DNA from: Geopsychrobacter sp.
GTDB taxonomy: Bacteria; Desulfobacterota; Desulfuromonadia; Desulfuromonadales; Geopsychrobacteraceae
Length of the DNA: 5,230 bases
NCBI GenBank assembly: GCA_021647445.1
Contig: JAKIUS010000151.1
Span: 1 to 5,230, forward strand
Direction: 5' to 3'
A program made the position numbers and the translations under genes. A model generated the notes under the pieces. That model was not told the DNA's origin, ran no database searches, and saw nothing but the letters and a program-made list of their open reading frames with translations. Shown here in pieces: positions 1-5,230 of the stretch. Positions within the stretch are counted from its first letter, which is position 1; every line of letters begins with the position of its first letter.

Positions 1-72
1 TTGTCTTTCACGAAAAAGAAGGCCGCCGCCATGTTCAGTGCGTATGGTCGCGAATTGAGGTGGAAAAAATGA
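1..72 (+). other. Possible end of an upstream adaptor-N-terminus reading frame, ending in TGA that overlaps ATG 69
   Basis: Read from position 1, this frame is open from the left edge to the TGA at 70-72 and encodes 23 residues that include TKKKAAAMFSAYGREL. Its codons (AAG AAG GCC GCC GCC ATG TTC) look more gene-like than those of the frame that continues into the adaptor, which reads RRHVQCVWSR over the same bases. The stop and the ATG at 69-71 form an ATGA overlap. Adding one A to the A6 run at 64-69 would join this frame to the adaptor. It could be the end of the adaptor's N-terminal half, or it could be chance, because 70 bases are too few to decide. Confidence 0.3.
57..63 (+). promoter_or_regulatory. 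Shine-Dalgarno-like GAGGTGG ahead of ATG 69
   Basis: GAGGTGG lies five bases before the ATG at 69-71. That is a workable ribosome binding site and would favour ATG 69 over GTG 60 if translation really starts here. In an intact full-length cusB this site would be internal and may be fortuitous. Confidence 0.35.
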
Positions 73-866
73 AGGCAATCAATCTACCTCACTTCAAATT
101 GAAGCTGTGGGATGTTTCTGATGAGCAGATCAAGAGAATTGAAGAGACCGGTTTGGTTAAGAAGCGATTGACCCTCTATTCTCCTTATAATGGCATCGTC
201 TCGATGAAGATGGTTAACGAGGGGATGCATATTAAACCGGGGATGCCCCTGATGGAGATCTCCGATATCTCCAAGGTCTGGGTTTATGCAGACCTCTATG
301 AATATGAATTGCCCTGGGTCAAGCTTGGCCAGCAAGCCAGTGTCCAGTTGCCCTACGCGGGCAGCAAGCTGTTGCTGGCCAAGGTCAGCTATATCTATCC
401 CTACGTTGAGGCCAAGACGCGAACTGTTAAAGCGCGGCTGGTCTTTGATAACCCCGGATTTGATTTGCGCCCCGACATGTATGTCACCGTTCGCTTAGAA
501 GCGGAGTCCGTGGTTAATGCTCTGGTGATTCCGGTGGAGGCGGTCCTCCATTCTGGAGAGAAAAAGACGGTTTTTGTCGCCCTGGAGGGAGGAAAATTCG
601 AACCACGGGAAGTTGAAACCGGGTTGCAGGATGGCGATGGCCAACTGCAAATTTTAACGGGCTTAAAAGAGGGCGAAAATGTGGTGATCTCGGCTCAATT
701 TATGCTCGATTCTGAGAGTAAACTGCGTGAAGCGATTCAAAAGATGCTCGATAAGCGTAAGCAAGAGGCTGGTGACGATGAATCGGCTCAGGGGGAGGAT
801 TCATCGTCGGCCGATTCTCTGTTTGATGATGAACCGAAAGAATCGTTAGAAAAACTGTTTGATTGA
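60..866 (+). CDS. cusB: CusB-type periplasmic adaptor (membrane fusion protein) of a Cu(I)/Ag(I) RND efflux system, N-terminal part not in this frame or off-window
   Basis: The encoded part matches the C-terminal two-thirds of HlyD/CusB-family adaptors, which link an inner-membrane RND pump to an outer-membrane channel and pass metal to the pump. Numbering from the GTG at 60, residues 14-31 resemble the return helix of the hairpin (KLKLWDVSDEQI), 38-70 the second lipoyl half (LYSPYNGIV, then GMHIKPGMPLMEISD), 73-147 the beta-barrel (VWVYADLYEYELPWVKLGQ, YIYPYVEAKTRTVKARL, RPDMYVTV) and 154-225 the membrane-proximal domain (VIPVEAVLHSGEKKTVFVA, GLKEGENVV, AQFMLDSESKLREAI). The tail, 236-268, is acidic and Ser-rich. 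Full CusB proteins are around 400 residues with a signal peptide and first lipoyl half; both are absent here. The frame is open back to position 3, so the gene may simply run off the left edge. However, ATG 69 has its own Shine-Dalgarno and overlaps a stop in another frame, so a split or frameshifted gene is possible. cusA follows after 65 bases. Confidence 0.88.
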   Translation: MEKMKAINLPHFKLKLWDVSDEQIKRIEETGLVKKRLTLYSPYNGIVSMKMVNEGMHIKPGMPLMEISDISKVWVYADLYEYELPWVKLGQQASVQLPYAGSKLLLAKVSYIYPYVEAKTRTVKARLVFDNPGFDLRPDMYVTVRLEAESVVNALVIPVEAVLHSGEKKTVFVALEGGKFEPREVETGLQDGDGQLQILTGLKEGENVVISAQFMLDSESKLREAIQKMLDKRKQEAGDDESAQGEDSSSADSLFDDEPKESLEKLFD

Positions 867-870
867 TATA

Positions 871-899
871 GGCGCTCGGCAGTTCTGAGCCCCGTTTTT
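871..899 (+). terminator. Weak hairpin plus T5 between cusB and cusA (attenuator-like)
   Basis: GGCGCTC (871-877) can pair with GAGCCCC (887-893) across a nine-base loop, with one internal C-C mismatch. G894 and TTTTT at 895-899 follow directly. The geometry is that of a weak intrinsic terminator just after the cusB stop. The mismatch and large loop make it leaky at best, so partial attenuation or mRNA-end protection is more likely than full termination. Confidence 0.3.
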
Positions 900-931
900 G
901 ATCCTGAATGTGAAAATATAAAGGCGTAACG

Positions 932-3900
932 ATGCTAGAAAACCTTATTGAATGGTCGATCAAAAATAAGTTCATGGTGGTCTTAATGACCTTCTTCGTG
1001 GTCATTGGCGGCATGTATGCCATGAGTAAAACTCCCCTGGACGCTATTCCTGATCTTTCGGATGTTCAGGTCATTGTCTTTACGGAATTCCCGGGGCAGG
1101 CCCCTGAGGTGGTTGAAGACCAGGTGACCTATCCGCTGACCACCCAGATGCTGGCGGTACCCAAGGCCAAGGTCGTTCGTGGCTACTCCTTTTTCGGCTT
1201 CTCCTTCGTCTATATTATTTTTGAAGATGGTACCGATCTCTACTGGGCTCGTTCGCGGGTGCTTGAGTATCTGAACTATGCGGCTGGGAAATTACCCAAA
1301 GGAGTGACGCCGAGCTTAGGACCGGATGCGACAGGGGTTGGCTGGGTTTATGAGTATGTCCTTGAGAGCGATAATCACGATCTTCAACAGTTACGTTCGA
1401 TTCAGGATTGGTTCTTGCGTTATGAGCTGACCGCTGTTGACGGGGTCTCTGAAGTTGCCTCCATTGGTGGTTATGTCAAACAGTATCAGGTTGAGATCGA
1501 TCCCGATCGTCTGCTGGCCTATCATCTGACGATTCCGAAGATCAAGCATGCGATTCAACGCAGCAACAACGATGTCGGCGGTCGTCTGGTCGAGATGGCC
1601 GAGACTGAATTCATGGTCCGTGGGCTCGGGTATATCAAGTCGATTTCTGATATCGAACAGATAGTGGTTGGTACCGACAAGCTTGGTACGCCTATCTTGA
1701 TCCGCGATCTGGCCCAGGTGCATATTGGGCCAGAGTTGCGGCGCGGCGTGGCAGAGCTTGATGGTTTGGGTGAGGTGGCGGGCGGCGTTGTCATCATGCG
1801 CTTTGGTGGCAACGCGCTTAAGACCATTGAAAACGTTAAGAAAAAACTTGAAGAATTGCAGGCCGGTCTGCCCGAAGGGGTTACGATCAAGGCGGTTTAT
1901 GATCGCAGCGGCCTGATCGAACGGGCGGTCGACAATCTGACCGAGAAGCTGATCGAAGAGAGTATCGTCGTGGCGGCGGTTACGGCACTCTTTCTGTTCC
2001 ACCTGCCGAGTGCTTTTGTCGCCATCTTGACCCTGCCTATCGCGATTCTGATCGCCTTCATGGTTATGTATGCGCAGGGGATCAATGCCAATATCATGAG
2101 TCTCGGGGGGATCGCCATCGCCATCGGGGCCATGATCGATTCTGCAATCATCATGATCGAAAACGCCCACAAACATTTGGAGCATAAACAGCCAGGCGAC
2201 ACCCATTGGGGGATTATCCTCAAGGCCTCCAAAGAGGTCGGACCCTCGCTCTTCTATTCGCTGTTGGTCATCACTGTTTCGTTCTTCCCTGTATTTACCC
2301 TGGGAGAGCAGTCGGGCCGTCTGTTTAAACCGCTGGCTTACACCAAGACCTACTCGATGGCTGCCGGAGCCTTGTTGTCGGTCACCTTGGTTCCGGTTTT
2401 GATGGGTTGGTTTATCCGGGGCAAGATACCTGAGGAACATAAAAATCCGATCAACCGTTTTCTGTTCTGGGTCTATAACCCAGTGGTCGATTTTGTGCTG
2501 AAGTGGCGCAAGTCGGTCCTGTTGGTGGCGTTGCTGTTAACCATTTCCATTATTGTGCCACTGAAGCAGATGGGCAGTGAATTTATGCCGCCGCTCTACG
2601 AGGGCGATCTGCTCTATATGCCGACTACCCTGCCCGGTATCTCGGTGACCAAGGCCAAGGAGCTGATGCAGCAGACCGACCGGATTATTAAGCAGTTTCC
2701 CGAGGTTCATCATGTCTTCGGCAAGGTTGGCCGGGCTGAAACTGCGACCGATCCGGCCCCGTTGTCGATGATGGAGACCACCATCATGCTCAAGCCGGAG
2801 GAGGAGTGGCGCAAGGTTGATGTCGAGCGCTTCTATAGGGATTGGCCTGATTGGGTGAAACCGCCTTTGCGTTGGATCTGGCCGGAGCAAGCGACCATTA
2901 CCGTCGATCAACTTATCAAGAAGTTCGATGATGAAATTAAGTTTCCTGGTGTCACCAACGCCTGGACCATGCCGATCAAGACCCGTATCGATATGCTTTC
3001 GACCGGGATCAAGACCCCGGTTGGAATCAAGGTCATGGGCGATGATTTGAATGTGCTGTCGGATATCGGTCAGCAGATCGAAGCGGTGGTCGGTGAGGTT
3101 CCCGGTACGCTCAGTGTCTATTCTGAGCGGGTGGTTGGCGGGAACTATCTCGATTTTGAAATCGATCGTTCAGCTATTGCCCGTTATGGTCTGACCGTGG
3201 GGGATGTGCAGGACACTATTCAGTCGGCCATCGGTGGGATGAACGTTTCCCAGACCGTTGAGGGTCTGGAACGTTATCCGATCAATATTCGTTATGCGCG
3301 TGATTATCGTAATGATTTGCAGGCCTTGAACCGGGTTTTGATTCCGATTCCAGGTGGTAAGCATATCCCCATTTCACAGGTCGCTGAGATCAAAATTCGC
3401 AAGGGGCCACCGAGTATCAAGAGTGAGAATGCTCGTCGTACCGCCTGGATCTATGTCGATCTGGAGGGGATCGATGTCGGCACCTATGTGACAAATGCCC
3501 AGAAGGTGGTCCGCGAAAAGGTGAAATTACCACCGGGCTATAGCATCATGTGGAGTGGCCAGTTTGAATATATGGAGGCGGCTGCGGCACGGCTTAAGGT
3601 GGTTATCCCGCTGACTCTGCTGATTATCTTTGTCATTATCTATATCAACACCAAATCGGTCATTAAGACCGGTATTATCTTTGTTGCCTTGCCATTGTCG
3701 CTGGTCGGTTGTTTCTGGTTCCTTTGGTTCCTGGATTACAATATGTCGATTGCGGTCTGGGTCGGGATTATTGCGCTGGCCGGGATATCTGCCGAAACCG
3801 GGGTGATCATGCTCCTCTATTTGGAGCTGGCCTATAAACTTTGGCGTGATCAAGGGCGGATGAACAGTCGTGGAGACCTGGTGCAGGCGATTCATCATGG

Positions 3901-4231
3901 TGCAGTTAAGCGGATTCGACCCAAAATCATGACCATTACCGTTATTATCGCTGGCTTGGTGCCCATTATGTGGAGTCATGGTGCCGGGGCCGATGTTATG
4001 AAACGGATTGCAGCTCCGATGATCGGGGGCGTGGTGACCTCTGGGGTTATGGAGTTGATGGTCTTCCCGGTTATTTACTTCCTTTGGCGTAGTATCGGTC
4101 TCAAGAATGACCTGACTCCGACTTCGACGACCGAATTGAACGAGGCGACAACCTTTATTGAAAAACCAATACTGAAGACCCAGGAATATAGTTGGGAAAA
4201 CGAGAAGGACCCTACGGATTCCCAGATTTGA
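932..4231 (+). CDS. cusA: CusA-type heavy-metal efflux RND transporter, inner-membrane Cu(I)/Ag(I) proton antiporter
   Basis: This is a complete pump of the HME-RND family (1099 residues), which exports Cu(I)/Ag(I) from periplasm or cytoplasm using the proton gradient. It has the usual 12 membrane spans: TM1 near 13-31, TM2-6 in 343-495, TM7 near 528-543, TM8-12 in 888-1053. Two large periplasmic loops lie between TM1/TM2 and TM7/TM8. Family motifs include FPGQAPEVVEDQVTYPL, GYSFFGFSFVY, TGVGWVYEY, GAMIDSAIIMIENAHK and AETATDPAPL. Aligned by eye to remembered E. coli CusA, the metal triad is M563 (LYMPTT), M613 (LSMMETT) and M688 (RIDMLSTG). The proton relay is D403, E955 (GISAETG) and K998 (RPKIMT). 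Residues about 628-656 are a Trp-rich insertion absent from E. coli but, as I recall, common in other CusA proteins. A polar cytoplasmic tail of about 45 residues follows TM12. ATG 932 has a modest AAGG at 921-924; the product begins MLENLIEWSI as expected. Confidence 0.97.
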   Translation: MLENLIEWSIKNKFMVVLMTFFVVIGGMYAMSKTPLDAIPDLSDVQVIVFTEFPGQAPEVVEDQVTYPLTTQMLAVPKAKVVRGYSFFGFSFVYIIFEDGTDLYWARSRVLEYLNYAAGKLPKGVTPSLGPDATGVGWVYEYVLESDNHDLQQLRSIQDWFLRYELTAVDGVSEVASIGGYVKQYQVEIDPDRLLAYHLTIPKIKHAIQRSNNDVGGRLVEMAETEFMVRGLGYIKSISDIEQIVVGTDKLGTPILIRDLAQVHIGPELRRGVAELDGLGEVAGGVVIMRFGGNALKTIENVKKKLEELQAGLPEGVTIKAVYDRSGLIERAVDNLTEKLIEESIVVAAVTALFLFHLPSAFVAILTLPIAILIAFMVMYAQGINANIMSLGGIAIAIGAMIDSAIIMIENAHKHLEHKQPGDTHWGIILKASKEVGPSLFYSLLVITVSFFPVFTLGEQSGRLFKPLAYTKTYSMAAGALLSVTLVPVLMGWFIRGKIPEEHKNPINRFLFWVYNPVVDFVLKWRKSVLLVALLLTISIIVPLKQMGSEFMPPLYEGDLLYMPTTLPGISVTKAKELMQQTDRIIKQFPEVHHVFGKVGRAETATDPAPLSMMETTIMLKPEEEWRKVDVERFYRDWPDWVKPPLRWIWPEQATITVDQLIKKFDDEIKFPGVTNAWTMPIKTRIDMLSTGIKTPVGIKVMGDDLNVLSDIGQQIEAVVGEVPGTLSVYSERVVGGNYLDFEIDRSAIARYGLTVGDVQDTIQSAIGGMNVSQTVEGLERYPINIRYARDYRNDLQALNRVLIPIPGGKHIPISQVAEIKIRKGPPSIKSENARRTAWIYVDLEGIDVGTYVTNAQKVVREKVKLPPGYSIMWSGQFEYMEAAAARLKVVIPLTLLIIFVIIYINTKSVIKTGIIFVALPLSLVGCFWFLWFLDYNMSIAVWVGIIALAGISAETGVIMLLYLELAYKLWRDQGRMNSRGDLVQAIHHGAVKRIRPKIMTITVIIAGLVPIMWSHGAGADVMKRIAAPMIGGVVTSGVMELMVFPVIYFLWRSIGLKNDLTPTSTTELNEATTFIEKPILKTQEYSWENEKDPTDSQI

Positions 4232-4249
4232 AAACAAAAGACCACCAAC

Positions 4250-4266
4250 GGACTGATGGTCAGTCC
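4250..4266 (+). repeat. Perfect 7-bp intercistronic hairpin after cusA
   Basis: GGACTGA (4250-4256) and TCAGTCC (4260-4266) are perfect inverted repeats around a TGG loop. It starts 19 bases after the cusA stop and ends 14 bases before the Shine-Dalgarno of the next gene. No T-run follows, so it is not a standard intrinsic terminator. It may stabilise or process the mRNA between the pump and the small downstream gene. The palindrome is plain in the sequence; the role is inference. Confidence 0.5.
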
Positions 4267-4280
4267 CTAACGACAAGACC

Positions 4281-4286
4281 GAGGAG
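4281..4286 (+). promoter_or_regulatory. Strong Shine-Dalgarno GAGGAG for the Met-rich gene
   Basis: GAGGAG is followed by eight bases and then ATG 4295. It is clearly stronger than the AAGG before cusA, which fits higher translation of a small periplasmic metal-binding protein than of the pump. Confidence 0.75.
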
Positions 4287-4294
4287 AAAAAAGC

Positions 4295-4789
4295 ATGAAA
4301 AAATTGTTGATTCTGGCACTTTTGGCCCTTCTGGTTCCCGCATCTGCCATGGCGATGAAAGGGATGGAACATAAGAAAGAGGGCATGAAAATGGGCCAAG
4401 AAGGCATGAAGATGGGCCAAGAGGGCATGAAAAAAGGCATGAAGATGGACCATGGTGGCATGGGGATGGATGGCGTGATCCTGCTGCAAGATGATGTGGT
4501 TGATGGTGTCAAGGCTGCCGCGCATCTAATGGACGGTAAAAAGGGCAAGATGCTGATGCTGATGTTCACCGATGTAGAGAGTGGTTCCATGATCTCCAAA
4601 GGGCGTGTCGCGGTTAAGGTCGAGGACCCCAATGAGAAGATCGGTGAGGCGCAGAAGATGAAGAAAAGCAAGGGGATGTTCGGTGCCCCTGTCAAGTTGG
4701 ATAAGAAGGGTGAATATCACTTCAAGGTCGGGACCAAACTGGCCGATGGTGAGAAGCGCAGCTTTCACTTTCATTACGAAAACAAGTAG
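4295..4789 (+). CDS. Secreted methionine-rich protein with a C-terminal FixH/YtkA-like beta domain, putative periplasmic Cu/Ag-binding protein
   Basis: The 164-residue product starts with a clear Sec signal peptide: MKK, a Leu-rich core, then PASAMA with cleavage near residue 18 or 20. Residues 21-58 hold 11 methionines and two histidines, built largely from the heptad EGMKMGQ, twice exact (29-35, 36-42) and then a diverged copy (EGMKKGMKM). Met-x-Met spacing like this is typical of Cu(I)/Ag(I) ligands in the oxidising periplasm. Residues about 60-164 look like a small beta-sandwich: VILLQDDVVDGVKAAAHLMD, KMLMLMFTD, KGRVAVKVEDPN, GMFGAPVKLDKKGEYHF and FHFHY at the end. This layout resembles FixH/YtkA-like domains and small secreted proteins I recall from Geobacter-type genomes; the resemblance is by eye only. 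The gene sits 63 bases after cusA, before a strong terminator, so it probably shares the cus transcript. It could fill the role of the CusF chaperone, but it shows no CusF sequence features. Confidence 0.85.
   Translation: MKKLLILALLALLVPASAMAMKGMEHKKEGMKMGQEGMKMGQEGMKKGMKMDHGGMGMDGVILLQDDVVDGVKAAAHLMDGKKGKMLMLMFTDVESGSMISKGRVAVKVEDPNEKIGEAQKMKKSKGMFGAPVKLDKKGEYHFKVGTKLADGEKRSFHFHYENK
4379..4441 (+). repeat. 21-base in-frame tandem repeat encoding EGMKMGQ
   Basis: Two adjacent 21-base units (4379-4399 and 4400-4420) encode the same heptad and differ at only two third-codon positions (GAG/GAA and AAA/AAG). A third unit from 4421 begins GAGGGCATGAAA and then diverges. The array adds Met-x-Met pairs in register and could expand or contract by slippage. 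It has no spacers and lies inside a gene, so it is not a CRISPR. Confidence 0.85.
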
Positions 4790-4796
4790 TCCCCTG

Positions 4797-4835
4797 ACGG
4801 GGGCGCGGTTATCCGCGTCCCCGTTGATCTTTTTT
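4797..4835 (+). terminator. Strong rho-independent terminator ending the cus unit
   Basis: ACGGGGGCGCGG (4797-4808) pairs with CCGCGTCCCCGT (4813-4824) around a TTAT loop, giving a 12-bp GC-rich stem with one G-T wobble. A run of six T lies at 4830-4835 after TGATC. It begins eight bases after the stop of the Met-rich gene. The five-base gap before the T-run is slightly long, but the stem strength makes termination very likely on the + strand. Confidence 0.85.
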
Positions 4836-4889
4836 GCCTGATATTCCAACATCTAATTCGTTTGCCCTCTATCTCTTTATCACGCGATC

Positions 4890-4894
4890 AGGAG
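4890..4894 (+). promoter_or_regulatory. Shine-Dalgarno AGGAG for the second Met-rich gene
   Basis: AGGAG sits seven bases before ATG 4902 and supports that start, which directly precedes a signal-peptide-like sequence. The gene lies beyond a strong terminator, so it needs its own promoter or read-through; I see no convincing -35/-10 pair in 4836-4889. Confidence 0.65.
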
Positions 4895-4901
4895 TTGTTT
4901 C

Positions 4902-5230
4902 ATGTCACGACATCGTTCAGTCATTGTCCCTGTGTCACGAACTGTGGTGCTCGGTATTGCGGTCTTGATGGGGATGGTCATGTTGACTCTCCCGCAAGTG
5001 GCTCGGGCGAAAATGGCTGCGCAGGAACATAAAAGTCATCATCCTGGTGCCGCAGAATCTGACGTTGCGGCGCCGAGTGGTTCCGGGATGGGGATGGGGG
5101 CGGAGGGGGGGAAGTCTTCTGGTATGGGGGGACAGAAGGCAGGGGGGATGGGAAAAGGGATGAAAGGGATGAGAGGGATGATGCAGGCGATGGCGCGTCC
5201 CAAATCGACGGAACTTTTCCCCCTGTTGAT
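4902..5230 (+). CDS. Secreted Met/Gly/His-rich protein, putative metal-binding, C-terminus cut by the window edge
   Basis: The frame is open from ATG 4902 to the right edge, giving 109 residues. Residues 1-36 are a long signal peptide: basic start (MSRHRS), hydrophobic core (TVVLGIAVLMGMVMLTL) and PQVARA as a probable cleavage site. The mature part begins KMAAQEHKSHHPG, a His-containing stretch, followed by a low-complexity region (59-96) of GM, GMG and GMKGM units. At the edge it reads ARPKSTELFPLL, which may open a folded domain; I recall ELYPSLM-like motifs in small secreted proteins next to metal-efflux genes, some of them Spy/CpxP-like, but this is weak. It differs from the upstream Met-rich protein in lacking the EGMKMGQ heptad and in very G-rich codon use (GGG Gly codons dominate). 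Its place after a cus locus suggests a Cu/Ag sequestration or sensing role; that is inference, and the missing C-terminus prevents a family call. Confidence 0.8.
   Translation, partial: MSRHRSVIVPVSRTVVLGIAVLMGMVMLTLPQVARAKMAAQEHKSHHPGAAESDVAAPSGSGMGMGAEGGKSSGMGGQKAGGMGKGMKGMRGMMQAMARPKSTELFPLL
5085..5177 (+). other. Two putative G-quadruplex motifs within the second Met-rich gene
   Basis: G-runs of 3, 4, 5 and 7 at 5085-5087, 5090-5093, 5096-5100 and 5105-5111 are separated by loops of 2, 2 and 4 bases. A second set at 5142-5147, 5150-5152, 5157-5159, 5166-5168 and 5175-5177 has loops of 2, 4, 6 and 6. Both satisfy the usual four-run rule on the coding strand, so the mRNA could also fold. 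They arise from Gly-Met coding with GGG codons, and any function is unproven. Confidence 0.5.

Noticed and set aside
1391..2440. Long open frame on the - strand (349 codons) opposite cusA
   Set aside because: It lies wholly antisense to conserved CusA coding sequence; its product is low in hydrophobic order, rich in Arg/Gln/Asp/His, and matches no family. It is a shadow of the pump's codon pattern.
4192..4374. 60-codon + strand frame bridging the cusA end and the next gene
   Set aside because: It overlaps both genes out of frame, has no convincing ribosome site, and its product is unlike any known protein.
4379..4441. Short tandem repeat considered as a CRISPR or regulatory iteron array
   Set aside because: The units abut without spacers, are in frame and encode a repeated heptad, so this is a protein-coding repeat.
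3527..4525. Long open frame on the - strand (332 codons) across the cusA end and the Met-rich gene
   Set aside because: It spans two real genes, the hairpin and the ribosome site; its His/Phe repeats are the complement of the Met-rich repeat. No ribosome site or family match.
4267..4695. Open frame on the - strand (142 codons) opposite the Met-rich gene
   Set aside because: Its repetitive MPSW/IFMPS segment is the antisense reading of the 21-base repeat, while the + strand frame has a signal peptide and a strong Shine-Dalgarno.
4824..4889. Possible sigma70 promoter for the second Met-rich gene (TTGATC at 4824-4829 with TCTAAT at 4852-4857)
   Set aside because: The spacing of 22 bases is too long, and the first element overlaps the terminator. 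No other pair in the region is better, so no promoter is called.

Overview
The window carries part of a copper/silver efflux locus, read entirely on the + strand. From left to right it holds: the C-terminal part of a CusB-type periplasmic adaptor (to 866); a complete CusA-type heavy-metal RND pump of 1099 residues (932-4231); a small secreted methionine-rich protein (4295-4789); a strong intrinsic terminator (about 4797-4835); and the 5' part of a second secreted Met/Gly/His-rich protein (4902 to the right edge). No tRNA, rRNA, CRISPR array, transposase or integrase is visible.

The pump assignment is firm. The CusA protein keeps the proton-relay acidic and lysine residues, the three methionines of the periplasmic Cu(I)/Ag(I) site, and most of the membrane methionine ladder known from E. 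coli CusA. The adaptor, pump and first Met-rich gene are co-directional, with gaps of 65 and 63 bases, so they probably form one transcription unit ending at the terminator. The expected division of labour is that the periplasmic Met-rich proteins bind or buffer Cu(I)/Ag(I), the adaptor hands metal to the pump, and CusA drives it out through an outer-membrane channel that is not in this window. No CusF, CusC or CusRS-type regulator is seen; they could lie outside.

The protein style (adaptor core motifs, the CusA periplasmic insertion, and small secreted Met-rich proteins after the pump) and the mid-range base composition suggest a Gram-negative bacterium, perhaps of the Desulfuromonadota/Geobacter-like deltaproteobacteria. 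This is inference from remembered family resemblance only.

The least ordinary points are: (1) the 5' end of the adaptor, where an A6 tract, a good Shine-Dalgarno and an ATGA stop/start overlap suggest a split or frameshifted gene; (2) the two different secreted Met-rich proteins next to the pump, one built on a 21-base tandem repeat fused to a beta-type domain; and (3) dense G-runs able to form G-quadruplexes within the second Met-rich gene.
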